Notes: a model not told the origin generated them from the sequence alone. Positions 22,692 to 32,304 are shown, numbered from the stretch's first letter. The stretch is 64,000 nucleotides of DNA from Lautropia dentalis (GCF_003892345.1 NZ_RRUE01000002.1:381655-445654); one strand, 5' to 3'. Numbers and translations: made by a program.

Positions 22692-23014
22692 AAACAGCAT
22701 ATCCTTATATATCAATATGTTACGTCAACAATTCTGATATCACATGAAGAATACGCTGCAACAGCACATAGTAACAATGCCAATCCTCACTGCCATCGAA
22801 GAGAGGAAACGTTTTTTCACGGCAGCGCCGTGTCGTCCCGTCGCGACAGTCGTGCGCCTCTCTGCCACTGGCACAATAGCCTCCCGTCCCCCACTGTCCC
22901 CCGTAGGCATTTCAGGTCGAACATGGCCATTTGTGCCATGGACAACCGGGACTTTGACCGGCCGCCCCCTTCCATCCGGCCCTCTCTTTTCTTTCACCTT
23001 TCCCCCGAAGCGCC

Positions 23015-25579
23015 GTGTCCCTTCCCTATATTCAGGTTCTGATCGACGGGCCGCTGGCCGGCAGCTTCAGTTACCGTTGCCCGGCCGACGGGCCGGAGCC
23101 CGAGGGGCATTGGGTTACCGTACCGTGGGGCAAGGGGCGTCGCACCGGCCTGGCCCTGCGGCGACACGATGCCAATACCCTGCCGGACGGGCTGAAGGCC
23201 GACAGCATCAAGGTACTGGAGACAGTCCGCACCGACCTGCCGGCGCCCCCCGACGGCTGGCTGGCCTTCCTGCGCTTCGTGGCCCGCTACTACCACGGCA
23301 GCCTGGCCGATCTGGCCGTGGGCAATCTGCCCAAGCTCCTGCGCACGCCGCCCACCGGACGCAGCCGCAAGGATGGACATGCCCGCCTGGCGGCCTTCAC
23401 ACCGTCGGCTGCCGAATCCATCAGTACGCCGCCCACGCTCAACCCCGACCAGCAGGCGGTGCTCGACGCGCTCTGTACCTCTCCCGGCCGGTCTTCGGTT
23501 ACGTCATCCTCCCCCGCAGTCCTGACTTCTCCTGGTTCCAGCGCTTTTTCGGCTGCTGCTGATTCCACAATGCGGGGCGCCCCGACTGGTCCGACTGGTC
23601 CGACTGGTCCGACTGGTCCGACTGGTCCGACTGGTCCGACTGGTCCGACTGGTCCGACTGGTCCGACTGGTCCGACTATCCCTATCCCTACGGCCCCAGC
23701 CACTCCGCCTCACCCCTCCGCGCCCCCTTCACCCTGGCTGCTGCACGGCATCACGGGCAGCGGCAAGACCGAGGTGTATCTGCACTGGATGGCCCAGCGG
23801 CTGGACCGTGATCCACAGGCCCAGGTGCTGATGATGGTGCCGGAGATCGGCCTGACGCCCGCCCTGCAGGAGCAGCTGCGGCGCCGCTTTCCCGGGCAGC
23901 CCATTGCCGTGCTGCACAGCGAGATGACCGACGCAGCCCGGGCAAGCCACTGGCTGGCCGCCGCCAGCGGGCAGGCGCGCATCGTACTGGGCACACGACT
24001 GGCCGTTCTGGCGCCGATCCCCCATCTGGACGCCATCATCGTCGACGAAGAGCACGACCCATCCTACAAGCAGCAAGAGGGGCTGCGTTACTCGGCCCGC
24101 GACATGGCCGTGGCCCGTGCCCGGCTGGCGGGCATTCCGGTGCTGCTGGGCTCGGCCACGCCTTCCATGGAAAGCTGGCACAACGCCCAGACCGGCCGCT
24201 ATCGCCTGCTGAGCCTGACCCGGCGGGCACATGCCCAGGCCTCCCTGCCCACCATCCAGATGGTGCCACTGCGGGGGGCCAAAACCCAGGAGGGGTTGAC
24301 GGAGGAAAGCCTGCGGGCCATCGGCGAAACACTGGCGCGCGGCGAGCAGGCCCTGCTTTTTCTGAACCGGCGCGGCTATGCACCGGTACTGGGCTGTGAT
24401 GCCTGCGGCTGGCTGTCACGCTGCAACCGCTGCGACGCCTACCGCGTCCTGCACCGGCTCTCGGCGCCCACCCGTACGCCGGCACAGCAGACGCCCGGAC
24501 GCTACCGGCTGGTGTGTCATCACTGCGCCACCACCCAGACCGTGCCGCGTGCCTGCCCCACCTGCGGCAACCAGGATCTGGCCCCCCTGGGCCGGGGCAC
24601 CCAGAAGCTGGAAGACGCGCTGTGCACGCTGTTCCCTCATGCCCACATCGGCCGGCTGGACCGCGACGTGGCCCGCCACAAGGGCGCGACGCAGGCCTTT
24701 CTGGAGGATGTACATGCGGGCCGTACCAACCTGCTGGTGGGCACACAGATGCTGGCCAAGGGGCACGATTTCGACCGGCTGACGCTGGTGATCGTGGTGG
24801 ATGCCGATGCGGGCCTTTTCACCACCGATTTCCGCGCTCCGGAACGGCTGTTCGCCACGCTGATGCAGGTGGCCGGCCGCGCAGGCCGACACCGGGCCTT
24901 GAATGCCCGGACGCTCATCCAGACACGGCATCCGGAGCATCCGCTGTTTGCCGCGCTGCGCCGTCACGACTACCCCGCCTTTGCCAGGGCCCAGCTGCAG
25001 GACCGGGAGGCCGGCGCACTGCCCCCCTACGCCTTCCAGGCCCTGCTGCAGGCGCAGGCGCGCGACATGGACAGTGCCCTGGCCTTCCTGCAGGACGCGC
25101 GCGATCGTCTGCAGCATGTACAGCAGGCGGCATCGGCACAGCCCCGGCAGCACCAGACCCGGCAAGCCGCCAATATGCCCGGACAAGGCACCGGGTCGAG
25201 GTACGGTGTTGAACCCAGCTACAGTGCTGAATCCGGGCGTGGCGCTGGGTCGGGGTGCAATGCTGAAACCGGATGCAATGCCGAAGCCGGACACACCACG
25301 GTACCCCCTCTGCCCCCGGCCTCCCCCCTTCCGGCCATCCATCCGGATGCCATGATCGAGGTCTGCGACCCGGTTCCCATGCCACTGGCCCAGGTGAACA
25401 AGGTGTTTCGCGCCCAGCTGCTGATCGAAAGCAGCCACCGTGCCAGCCTGCATGCCCTGTTGACGGACTGGCAGACATCCATCGGCGCCCCGCAGACGGC
25501 AACGGGCGTGGCAGGCAGCGCCGGCCATCATCACAAGGGCGTACGCTGGCAGCTGATCATCGATCCGCAGGAAATCTGA
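23015..25579 (+). CDS. priA: Primosomal protein PriA, replication restart helicase, with low-complexity insertions
   Basis: Superfamily 2 helicase that recognises stalled forks and reloads the replisome. The N-terminal 3'-DNA-end binding domain ([20 protein letters not shown]) is followed by Walker [14 protein letters not shown] near residue 243, DEEH, and zinc-binding cysteines ([29 protein letters not shown]). It starts at GTG. At 854 residues it is more than 100 longer than usual. One insertion (about 156-238) joins the N-terminal and helicase domains and holds ten perfect Pro-Thr-Gly triplets. A second (about 702-777) is Gln/Ala/Gly/Pro-rich and lies just before the conserved [12 protein letters not shown] block. 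All catalytic motifs look intact. Confidence 0.95.
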   Translation: MSLPYIQVLIDGPLAGSFSYRCPADGPEPEGHWVTVPWGKGRRTGLALRRHDANTLPDGLKADSIKVLETVRTDLPAPPDGWLAFLRFVARYYHGSLADLAVGNLPKLLRTPPTGRSRKDGHARLAAFTPSAAESISTPPTLNPDQQAVLDALCTSPGRSSVTSSSPAVLTSPGSSAFSAAADSTMRGAPTGPTGPTGPTGPTGPTGPTGPTGPTGPTGPTIPIPTAPATPPHPSAPPSPWLLHGITGSGKTEVYLHWMAQRLDRDPQAQVLMMVPEIGLTPALQEQLRRRFPGQPIAVLHSEMTDAARASHWLAAASGQARIVLGTRLAVLAPIPHLDAIIVDEEHDPSYKQQEGLRYSARDMAVARARLAGIPVLLGSATPSMESWHNAQTGRYRLLSLTRRAHAQASLPTIQMVPLRGAKTQEGLTEESLRAIGETLARGEQALLFLNRRGYAPVLGCDACGWLSRCNRCDAYRVLHRLSAPTRTPAQQTPGRYRLVCHHCATTQTVPRACPTCGNQDLAPLGRGTQKLEDALCTLFPHAHIGRLDRDVARHKGATQAFLEDVHAGRTNLLVGTQMLAKGHDFDRLTLVIVVDADAGLFTTDFRAPERLFATLMQVAGRAGRHRALNARTLIQTRHPEHPLFAALRRHDYPAFARAQLQDREAGALPPYAFQALLQAQARDMDSALAFLQDARDRLQHVQQAASAQPRQHQTRQAANMPGQGTGSRYGVEPSYSAESGRGAGSGCNAETGCNAEAGHTTVPPLPPASPLPAIHPDAMIEVCDPVPMPLAQVNKVFRAQLLIESSHRASLHALLTDWQTSIGAPQTATGVAGSAGHHHKGVRWQLIIDPQEI
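23582..23677 (+). repeat. In-frame 9-bp tandem repeat in priA (Pro-Thr-Gly)n
   Basis: Ten exact CCGACTGGT units plus a partial one encode (PTG)10-PT at residues 190-221. The unit is a multiple of three, so gain or loss of copies by slippage would change linker length without frameshift. Confidence 0.97.
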
Positions 25580-25621
25580 GCCCCGCCACCTCGTCCTGCT
25601 CGCCGCCCAAGGGGTTCCACA

Positions 25622-25651
25622 GGGACGAATGAGTCCATGACACGCTCCAGG
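25622..25651 (+). repeat. Dispersed 30-bp repeat, copy 3 (consensus-like)
   Basis: GGGACGAATGAGTCCATGAC followed by ACGCTCCAGG, 43 bp after the priA stop. It is the copy closest to the consensus. Confidence 0.8.
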
Positions 25652-25737
25652 ACACAGCCTGCCCATGGACACCTGCCCAGCAAGGAGGGAAAGGCCGCCT
25701 GGCTGAGGGCTGGTAACCCGTTCTATCGCGTGCCCAG

Positions 25738-25787
25738 GTGGGCTAGTTTCACTTCGGCACCCTGGGTCAGTTTTCAATCGGCGTTGA
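25738..25787 (-). repeat. Right 50-bp inverted repeat flanking priA (IS21-like end)
   Basis: The reverse complement of 21530-21579 at 47 of 50 positions. On the minus strand, TG immediately precedes the repeat (TGTCAACGCC), which would fit an IS21-family tip. Confidence 0.7.
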
Positions 25788-26594
25788 CACTGAGGACACG
25801 GACCTGAAGACACAACACTGAAGGTACGACGCTGAGGGCACAGAGATCTGAGGGCACAGCACAGGCGGAAAGCTGTCCCAATAGTTATTCACAGCCAAAA
25901 CACGCCCCAGCCTGCGACGGACTCGTCAGCATTCCTCGGGAGAGGCTTGCATAACTCATTGTTTAACCGGATATTTTTCAAATTTACCCAGAACGCAACG
26001 CTGTAAGGGATGACAGCTCCTCCCGTTTGACAGGCACATCTCCATTTGATCTCACAGAGTTATCCACAGGCCGGTGGACAAAATGCCCCCGTCCCGGCCT
26101 TCCCGCCTCTTCCTGCAGCTCTCCCCACGGCTCCTGCCCCATGTCGCGGTCGCATTCGCCCCCGGAAAGCCCACTTTGGAGGCACAACGCAAGCTGGCTG
26201 GGCGCCGGAAATCCCCGGCGCTCCACTCTGCACACTATTTAGTCACCCCTGTGCCAGGCCGCGCCAGCCGGGCGTTTCGACGGGTTGCCTGGGAGCTTGT
26301 CACACAGTTATCCACCGTTTCTGTGAAAAAACGCACCGTTCATCGGCCCGGCACGCGTCCCAACCCCCGTCACCTGCCGTTCGTCGGCCCTGTTCTTGCA
26401 CAAACTCCCGGCTTCTGTGCAGACCAAAAAAGTGGCAGGGACGATGCCCATCGCACAGATCCCCATAATTAAGGGACCATCCTGCCTGCAGGTACAGCTA
26501 CCCACAGAGTTATCCACCGTTTTTGTGAACAACTCACAGGGCAACGCGGTCACGATGCCGGAATCGTCAGTCACGGTCGCAGGAAGACGCAGCC

Positions 26595-26634
26595 TGTTTT
26601 ACTTCAGTACCCCGGGGCCAGTTTTCAATCGTCG
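26595..26634 (-). repeat. Third degenerate IS21-like end
   Basis: About 40 bases similar to the two priA-flanking repeats, in the same orientation as the right one, with several substitutions. It sits next to CCGGAAT words at 26546-26585 and about 26645. Confidence 0.5.
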
Positions 26635-26835
26635 CTACGACCACCGGAATGCGCAGCTGCTCACACCGGGAGACGCAAAACGCCCCACGCAGCGCCTGCA
26701 GAAACGCTCCGTTGCAAGGACTCACCATCCCGGCTGCCCGGCGGGGCGGATTCGTCCGATAATAGCCCCCCCACCCTGCTCCTCAGTACATCTCCGCAAA
26801 GACTTTTGCGTGAACGCACACTTCACTATTTTCCT

Positions 26836-26866
26836 TGTAATTACGTGGTGTAATGCGTAATTACGA
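26836..26866. promoter_or_regulatory. GTAATTAC repeats upstream of rep
   Basis: TGTAATTACG and CGTAATTACG flank TGTAATG within 30 bp, ending 18 bases before the rep start codon. The same half-site TGTAATTA forms a perfect palindrome upstream of copA (49152-49172). They may be operators of one regulator; none is identified. Confidence 0.35.
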
Positions 26867-26883
26867 TTCTTTCCTCTATTTCC

Positions 26884-28911
26884 GTGGCCGATCTCAACCC
26901 CGCCCAGTCCCAGGCCGTCAGGCATCTGGATGGTCCCAGTCTCGTCATTGCCGGTGCCGGCTCGGGCAAGACCCGCGTCATCACCGCCAAGCTCTCGCAC
27001 CTGATCGATGCCGGCTTCACCGGCCGGGCCATTGCCGCCATCACCTTCACCAACAAGGCGGCGGCCGAAATGGCCGAGCGTTTTGCCCAGCAGAGGAAGC
27101 TCCCAGCCTCCGAGCGGCCAACCATTTCCACCTTCCACTCGCTGGGCATGAAGATGCTGCGCACCAGCGGCCGGGGTATAGGGCTGAAGCCGTCGTTTTC
27201 GATCTTCGACAGCGACGACTGTGCCGGGCTGCTGGCGCAGCTGCTGCAGACTACCGACCGCAAGCTGATCAAGCTGGCCTCGGCGAAGATCTCGCTCTGG
27301 AAAAACGCCCTGACCGAACCCGAGCAGGCGCTCAAAGAAGCCCGCGGCGAGAGCGAGCTGCGCATCGCCCGCGCCTTCATGGAATATCAGGCCACGCTGG
27401 ACGGCTATCAGGCCGTGGACTTCGACGACCTGATCCGCCTGCCGCTGAAGCTGCTGCGCAACGACCAGGAGGCCCGCAAACACTGGCAGGAAAAGCTGCG
27501 CTACTTCCTGGTGGACGAGTACCAGGACACCAACGCTGCCCAGTACGCCCTGCTGAAGGAGCTGGTGGGCGACCGCTGCGGCCTGACCGCCGTGGGCGAT
27601 GACGACCAGTCCATCTACGGCTGGCGCGGTGCCTCGCTGGAGAACCTCAAACGGCTGGGGCAGGATTTTCCGAACCTTACCGTCATCAAGCTGGAGCAGA
27701 ACTACCGTTCCACCCGCACCATCCTGCACGCCGCCAACACGCTGATCCAGAAGAACCCCAAGCTCTATGCCAAGACGCTGTGGTCAGCCCTGGGCGAGGG
27801 CGATCCGCTGAAGGTGCTGCCCTGCGACGACGATGAGGACGAAGCCGAAACCGTGGTCAAGCGCATCCAGGCGGCCCGCTTCGAGAAGCGCCTGCCGTGG
27901 TCGGACTTTGCCATTCTGTATCGCGGCAACCACCAGGCACGCGTCGTCGAACAGATGCTGAGAAAAGAACATATCCCCTACCAGATCTCCGGCGGCCAGT
28001 CGTTCTTCGACAAGGCCGAGATCAAGGATCTGTGTGCCTATCTGCGCGTGCTGGCCAACGAGGACGACGATCCAGCCTTCATTCGCGCCGCCACCACACC
28101 ACGGCGCGGCATCGGCCCGCAGACGCTGAAGGTGCTGGGCGAATACGCCGGTGAGCGCGACATCAGCCTGTTTCAGGCCATGTTCGAAGCAGGCGTCGAG
28201 ACCCGTCTGCCCGAAAAACAGCTCTTTCCGCTGCGCCAGTTCGGCGAGTTCATCAACCGGCTCAAGTGGCGTGCCGAGCGTGAGCCAGCCTCGGAGGTGC
28301 TGGATGGCCTGATCAGCGCCATCGACTACCAGCTCTACCTGCAGGAGCAGGGTGACGAGCGCAGCGCCACCAACCGCTGGCAGTATGTCTGCGAATTCCG
28401 CGACTGGATTGCCAAACGGGCCGACGAAGACGGCAAGACGCTGATCGACATGGCCCAGCACATCTCGCTGGTCACCCGTCTGGAGGGTCGTGACGAGGAA
28501 GGCGACGCCGTGAAGCTCTCCACCGTACACGCCAGCAAGGGACTGGAGTACCCGCACGTCTTCCTGATCGGCGTGGAGGAAGGACTGATGCCGCACGCCG
28601 GCCGCGAGGACGACAGCCTCGACGACGTGAACGGCATGCCGGTGGATCGCGAAAAAATCGATACCGAGCGCCTGGAAGAGGAACGCCGGCTGATGTATGT
28701 GGCCATCACCCGTGCCCGCAAGAGCCTGACGCTCTCGTGGTGCCGTCAGCGCAAGCGCGCCCGCCAGATGGTGGACTGCCAGCCCTCACGCTTCATCACC
28801 GAAATGCAGCTGGAGCCCGAGGGTGCCCGCAACGCGCTCGTTTCGGCCGACGAGGCTCGCAAGAAGCTGGCTGCCCTGCGGGCCATGCTGGAAGCACGCG
28901 GCAACGCCTGA
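26884..28911 (+). CDS. rep: ATP-dependent DNA helicase Rep
   Basis: Superfamily 1 3'-5' helicase that clears proteins ahead of forks and takes part in PriA/PriC-dependent restart. The N-terminus LNPAQSQAVRHLDGPSLVIAGAGSGKT holds Walker A at residues 23-30. DDQSIYGWRGA, VHASKGLEYPHVFLIGVEEGLMPH and EEERRLMYVAITRARKSL give motifs III, V and VI. Length 675 and the N-terminal sequence fit Rep better than UvrD. It starts at GTG (26884). Its position next to priA groups two restart helicases. Confidence 0.93.
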   Translation: MADLNPAQSQAVRHLDGPSLVIAGAGSGKTRVITAKLSHLIDAGFTGRAIAAITFTNKAAAEMAERFAQQRKLPASERPTISTFHSLGMKMLRTSGRGIGLKPSFSIFDSDDCAGLLAQLLQTTDRKLIKLASAKISLWKNALTEPEQALKEARGESELRIARAFMEYQATLDGYQAVDFDDLIRLPLKLLRNDQEARKHWQEKLRYFLVDEYQDTNAAQYALLKELVGDRCGLTAVGDDDQSIYGWRGASLENLKRLGQDFPNLTVIKLEQNYRSTRTILHAANTLIQKNPKLYAKTLWSALGEGDPLKVLPCDDDEDEAETVVKRIQAARFEKRLPWSDFAILYRGNHQARVVEQMLRKEHIPYQISGGQSFFDKAEIKDLCAYLRVLANEDDDPAFIRAATTPRRGIGPQTLKVLGEYAGERDISLFQAMFEAGVETRLPEKQLFPLRQFGEFINRLKWRAEREPASEVLDGLISAIDYQLYLQEQGDERSATNRWQYVCEFRDWIAKRADEDGKTLIDMAQHISLVTRLEGRDEEGDAVKLSTVHASKGLEYPHVFLIGVEEGLMPHAGREDDSLDDVNGMPVDREKIDTERLEEERRLMYVAITRARKSLTLSWCRQRKRARQMVDCQPSRFITEMQLEPEGARNALVSADEARKKLAALRAMLEARGNA

Positions 28912-28975
28912 GCCGGCAGGATCAATCCTCCCCCTCTTGCGAATCGGCTGGATCAATCCCCCCTTCTCGACGGGA

Positions 28976-29506
28976 TCACTCCTCCCCTTCTTTCTTCTCG
29001 CCCTCGACCTTGGGTGCCTCGAAGGTGGCGCCACCGGCCTTGGCCATGTAGGTCATGGCGTTGGCGATTTCCTGGTCGGTGTACTCGCCGCCACCCTGAG
29101 CCGGCATGGCGCCCTTGCCCTTCAGGGCCGACTCCAGCAGGGCGTCGGCGCCCTTGTCGATACGGGCCTCCCAGGCATCCTTGTCGCCAAACTTGGGCGC
29201 ACCGGACACGCCCGTGTTGTGACAGGCCGAGCAGACTTCCTTGAAGACGACCTCACCCGCACGGGCCGGACCACCGCCTTTCTTCTCCTTCAGCTCGAAG
29301 CCGGCCACCGGACGGATGCGGGCCTCGATGGCCTCGGGGGACATTTCGTCTTCGGGCCGGGGCTTGCTGCCCGAGGCGCCCACCACCATGGCGATGATGA
29401 CGACCGGCAGCACCAGCGCTGCCGTGACCACCACCACCATCTGGGTCGTGGACTTGAAAATGCCGGCCGGCCGGCCAGAACCGGCACCGGGGTTGGTGTT
29501 TGCCAT
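28976..29506 (-). CDS. Membrane-anchored c-type cytochrome (cytochrome c5-like)
   Basis: A 176-residue electron carrier with an uncleaved N-terminal transmembrane anchor (about residues 23-43) and a periplasmic heme domain. The heme-binding CSACH is at residues 92-96 and the likely axial methionine is Met134 in GKGAMPAQGG; the order CxxCH...AMPAxGG is typical of cytochrome c5/c-551/552 proteins. The frame is open up to 29749, but the ATG at 29506 gives a normal signal-anchor. It ends in a Lys/Glu-rich tail. It converges with rep. Confidence 0.9.
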   Translation of the reverse strand: MANTNPGAGSGRPAGIFKSTTQMVVVVTAALVLPVVIIAMVVGASGSKPRPEDEMSPEAIEARIRPVAGFELKEKKGGGPARAGEVVFKEVCSACHNTGVSGAPKFGDKDAWEARIDKGADALLESALKGKGAMPAQGGGEYTDQEIANAMTYMAKAGGATFEAPKVEGEKKEGEE

Positions 29507-29540
29507 GGATGCTCCGCGCGTGTGTTCTTGATGTGATGAT

Positions 29541-29592
29541 CTGGAGCGTGTCATGGGCTCATTCGTCCCCAGGGGGACGAAACACGCTCCAG
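29541..29592 (-). repeat. Dispersed 30-bp repeat, copy 4, with an added inverted half
   Basis: On the minus strand, bases 29570-29541 carry the consensus with AGCCCATG for AGTCCATG. The plus-strand continuation (29573-29592, GGGGACGAAACACGCTCCAG) is an inverted, shortened second copy, so the pair can fold into a long hairpin just upstream of the cytochrome gene. This suggests that the repeat may be half of a structured element. Confidence 0.75.
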
Positions 29593-29791
29593 GAGCGGAC
29601 ACCAGCATGCCGCCGTGCCAGAAAGGCACAGGCGCGTCGCGGCCGGCGTACCGCGTGGATGCTCTTTTATAGAGCAAAGCGCCCATCCCCATTTTGATCA
29701 GGATCAGCCCGGGTAGCGCGCGGGCCGCCGGATGGTTCACACAAAACACTGGACGGCCGCGCGCAAAACCAGTATCCTTATCAAGATCAAC

Positions 29792-29867
29792 GCGCCCGTA
29801 GCTCAGGGGATAGAGTATTGGCCTCCGAAGCCAAGGGTCGCACGTTCGATTCGTGCCGGGCGCGCCA
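29792..29867 (+). tRNA. tRNA-Arg (anticodon CCG)
   Basis: A 76-base cloverleaf. The acceptor arms GCGCCCG and CGGGCGC pair exactly, the anticodon stem TTGGC/GCCAA encloses CTCCGAA, giving anticodon CCG, the T-loop is TTCGATT, and the 3' CCA is encoded. It reads CGG arginine codons. Confidence 0.96.
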
Positions 29868-29968
29868 CTTTTCCTTCTGCCGCACAGCGGCCCTGCGGCT
29901 GCATCCCAAACCGCCCTTCGGCAGAAGTTCGCGGCGCAGCAGCCCGCTCCGGGTGCGCCCCCTGCCCC

Positions 29969-30145
29969 ATGCCAGAATCCACCCCCATCCAGCGCACCAC
30001 CACCACAGCCCGCTATCTGCTGGCGGCGGGTGCCGTGGTGTCGGCTTCAGCCATCATCAAGGGGTCCATTGCCGGCTCGCTGCTGGCCTGGCTGATGCTC
30101 CTGCTGGGCGGCGGCATGCTGATGGCCGCGCGCCGCGCGGGCTGA
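29969..30145 (+). CDS. Small hydrophobic protein, unknown
   Basis: A 58-residue frame starting at ATG 29969 with a Thr-rich N-terminus and one or two hydrophobic segments (about residues 16-30 and 32-52), ending in AARRAG. The frame extends upstream into the tRNA, so only this part can be a protein. It has no recognised family; existence rests on its membrane-like composition and start codon. Confidence 0.35.
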   Translation: MPESTPIQRTTTTARYLLAAGAVVSASAIIKGSIAGSLLAWLMLLLGGGMLMAARRAG

Positions 30146-30351
30146 TCGCACAGCCCCGGCGCACTGTCTGCCCCCCACTGTCGCTGCCCCTCCCGGTCTT
30201 GTCCGCCCCTGTCCGGTCTCCTGCCGGAGAGGAGCACCCCGCGCCCAGTTACCGCGGTGGATATGCACACTGCTACCCGGCTGCCCCGCAGCCATCCGAC
30301 GACATCACGGCCCGCTCAAGGAGCCTCTGCGCCCCTTGACGCGTACTGCCG

Positions 30352-32304
30352 TCATTTTTCCGTTTTTCGGCCGCGCTTGCGGGCGTGTTCCGCCTTGCGG
30401 GCACCAACGCCACGACCAGTATCACCACGGCCATCATCCCCACGACCGCCATCCCCACGGCCATCATCACCGCCACTATCACCGCGGGCACCCTCCCCAC
30501 GGCGCTTGCCATCTCCAGCGCGCAGGCCATCTTCCTTGCGCCCTCCGCCGTTCGCGCTGCGTGGAGGCAGGCGGCCTGCCCGCTCGAACAGCTTGTCAGA
30601 CGGTTCACCCAGCGTGTGACCATCGGTGAGCGTCAGGGGCATATCGTCAATGAGATCTCCGTCTGCATCGGCAGGGATTGCATCCCTGCCCCCGCCGACT
30701 GACATACGCCCGTCCGGGGCAGACCCGATCCCGACGCGTCGCCGGTCATCCGTGGAAGCCGACCCTGCGGCCGCCCCATCTACGGCAGCCATGGAACCAC
30801 GGCCGGCACCTGCCGTCCTGTCCGCCTCAGCGGACCGCCCAGCACCATCCCTGCGTGCCCTACCATCCCCGCGTGCCCCTCCAGCCACCTGGCCTGACCC
30901 GATATTCACGCGCCCCGGGCCACGCGTATCTGCCCCATCGGCCTGGGAGGCATCCGCCCTGGCCAATCTCGCGTCACGCGCACCAGCAGCAGCGCCCGTG
31001 TGTTCACCGGACGCACCTGCGATGCCAGCACCTGCGGCGCCAACACCTGCGCCAACACCTGCAACGGCAGCGCCTTCAGCAGCACCGCCTTCGGCAACAC
31101 CATCGCGGTCGAAACCAGCGCGGTTCGTGTCGCGGGCAGCCTTGCCATCTCGCGCCCGGGCAGTGCCATCGCCCGCACCAGCGGCAGCATCATCAACACC
31201 ACCATCAACACCAGGGACACCAGCGGCACCAGCAGTACCGGAAGCACCATCAGCGCCAGCGGTACCACCGGCACCGGCAGCACGGCCGGAACCTCCTCCC
31301 CTGCCAGAACCGGCGGAACCAGAACCAGCCGGACCAGCACCAGCAGAACCTGCACCGGCCCCACCGTCGTCATCCATCACGGTATCCACCCGTGCCTCGT
31401 CCCCCCACTGGCCGCCGGCCAGCATCGCACCGCCGAACTGCACGTCGGTGCGGAAGACCCCCAGACCGAACAGCTTCAGGAACGCCTCGGCGTCCTGACG
31501 GCCCAGTTCGTACGTCTGCTGAAAGCGTCTGGCCGAGGTGAAATCCCAGCTCGCCACTGGCACCGGCGCGGACGGCTGCACATAGATGCGCCCTTCCATG
31601 GCAAACACGGGCGTCTTGCGGTTGTAGGTGCGCGTGGTCAGCACCAGCGTCTGGCCCGGCACATCGGCCACCAGATCGACCGGCACTGGATCCACCAGCT
31701 CGCCCGTCACCACCCGCTCGCCCTCGAACTCCACCGCCGGCACCAGCGGCGGATACGCACTGCTGGCCTGCAGCAGATCACACATCTCGCGCTCGGTGCG
31801 GCAATCCTGCAGCCGCTTGACCAGCGGCACGAAGATTTCGGCACGCTCCGGTTTGGCGTGCAGTGACGCCGGCACCAGCCGTGCATCGCGCCGGGCTTCG
31901 CGCCAGCCCAGCCTGTCGAGCTGACGGTCGCTCAGCGCAGCCGGCGCCACCGCGCAGGCCACACGGATTTCGGGGGCCTGCCACATCAGCTGGCGGAAGT
32001 GCTCGCCCCCCAGCAGCGCACGCATGGCCTTGCGGTAGATGCCTCCCTGCCGGAACAGCGGTTCGTCCTTGCGAAACAGGTTGACCCAGGCCATGTTGCT
32101 GCGCACCCCGGCCAGCTCGCGCTCGTACCAGGCCAGCGCCCGCCGGGTGTCGTTGGCGTGGACCAGACAGGCCATGAAGGCCCCCATCGATACCGCACCG
32201 ATCACCCGCGGCCGCAGCTCGATTTCTGCGCGCAGCACCTCCCAGAAGCCCGCCTGCCACCAGCAGCGATGCCCGCCGCCCGCAAAGACCACCTTGTCAA
32301 ACAT
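30352..32304 (-). CDS. Patatin-like phospholipase-domain protein with long low-complexity tail
   Basis: The N-terminal 300 residues resemble patatin-like acyl hydrolases: the oxyanion-hole segment FAGGGHRCWWQAG (residues 8-19) and a nucleophile elbow AVSMG with Ser39. The usual GxSxG has Ala for its first Gly. The segment that normally carries the catalytic Asp (DGG..NxP) reads VVTGELVDPVPV (198-209), with Thr in place of Asp, so catalysis is doubtful. From about residue 320 to 650 the protein is Gly/Ala/Asp/Arg-rich with a basic end. Whether the whole tail is translated is unknown, but the frame stays open for nearly 1 kb. Substrate unknown. Confidence 0.7.
   Translation of the reverse strand: MFDKVVFAGGGHRCWWQAGFWEVLRAEIELRPRVIGAVSMGAFMACLVHANDTRRALAWYERELAGVRSNMAWVNLFRKDEPLFRQGGIYRKAMRALLGGEHFRQLMWQAPEIRVACAVAPAALSDRQLDRLGWREARRDARLVPASLHAKPERAEIFVPLVKRLQDCRTEREMCDLLQASSAYPPLVPAVEFEGERVVTGELVDPVPVDLVADVPGQTLVLTTRTYNRKTPVFAMEGRIYVQPSAPVPVASWDFTSARRFQQTYELGRQDAEAFLKLFGLGVFRTDVQFGGAMLAGGQWGDEARVDTVMDDDGGAGAGSAGAGPAGSGSAGSGRGGGSGRAAGAGGTAGADGASGTAGAAGVPGVDGGVDDAAAGAGDGTARARDGKAARDTNRAGFDRDGVAEGGAAEGAAVAGVGAGVGAAGAGIAGASGEHTGAAAGARDARLARADASQADGADTRGPGRVNIGSGQVAGGARGDGRARRDGAGRSAEADRTAGAGRGSMAAVDGAAAGSASTDDRRRVGIGSAPDGRMSVGGGRDAIPADADGDLIDDMPLTLTDGHTLGEPSDKLFERAGRLPPRSANGGGRKEDGLRAGDGKRRGEGARGDSGGDDGRGDGGRGDDGRGDTGRGVGARKAEHARKRGRKTEK

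Larger units (their letters stand above)
20403..23014. other. oriC: Gene-free region gluP-priA: candidate replication origin
   Basis: No gene is supported. The region has five TTATCCAC(A/T/C) boxes at 20653, 20828, 21033, 21217 and 21395 (spacing 175-205 bp), two inverted box pairs at 22110-22132 and 22669-22691, and related TTATGCACA words at 21933 and 22492. AT-rich stretches lie at about 20690-20760, 22005-22060 and 22692-22745. This combination of DnaA boxes and candidate unwinding DNA, about 15 kb from parAB and parS, fits oriC. The left IS21-like end (21530-21579) and the CCGGAAT repeats (21650-21795) complicate the picture. dnaA itself is not in the window. Confidence 0.5.
25580..26883. 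other. Gene-free region priA-rep, repeat-rich
   Basis: No gene is supported. It contains a dispersed 30-bp repeat (25622), the right IS21-like end (25738-25787) and a third degenerate copy (26595-26634). DnaA-like boxes TTATTCACA (25885), TTATCCACA (26060) and TTATCCACC (26308, 26510) sit in the same CACAGAG...GTTTTTGTG context as upstream of priA. The mosaic mirrors the block left of priA. Confidence 0.6.

Noticed and set aside
22744-23562. 272-residue frame overlapping the priA start
   Set aside because: Out-of-frame reading through priA and the AT-rich upstream region; no family.
30626-31498. Pro/Ala-rich plus-strand frame opposite the patatin tail
   Set aside because: The tail frame is continuous with a conserved domain on the minus strand; the plus-strand frame has no start signal or family.
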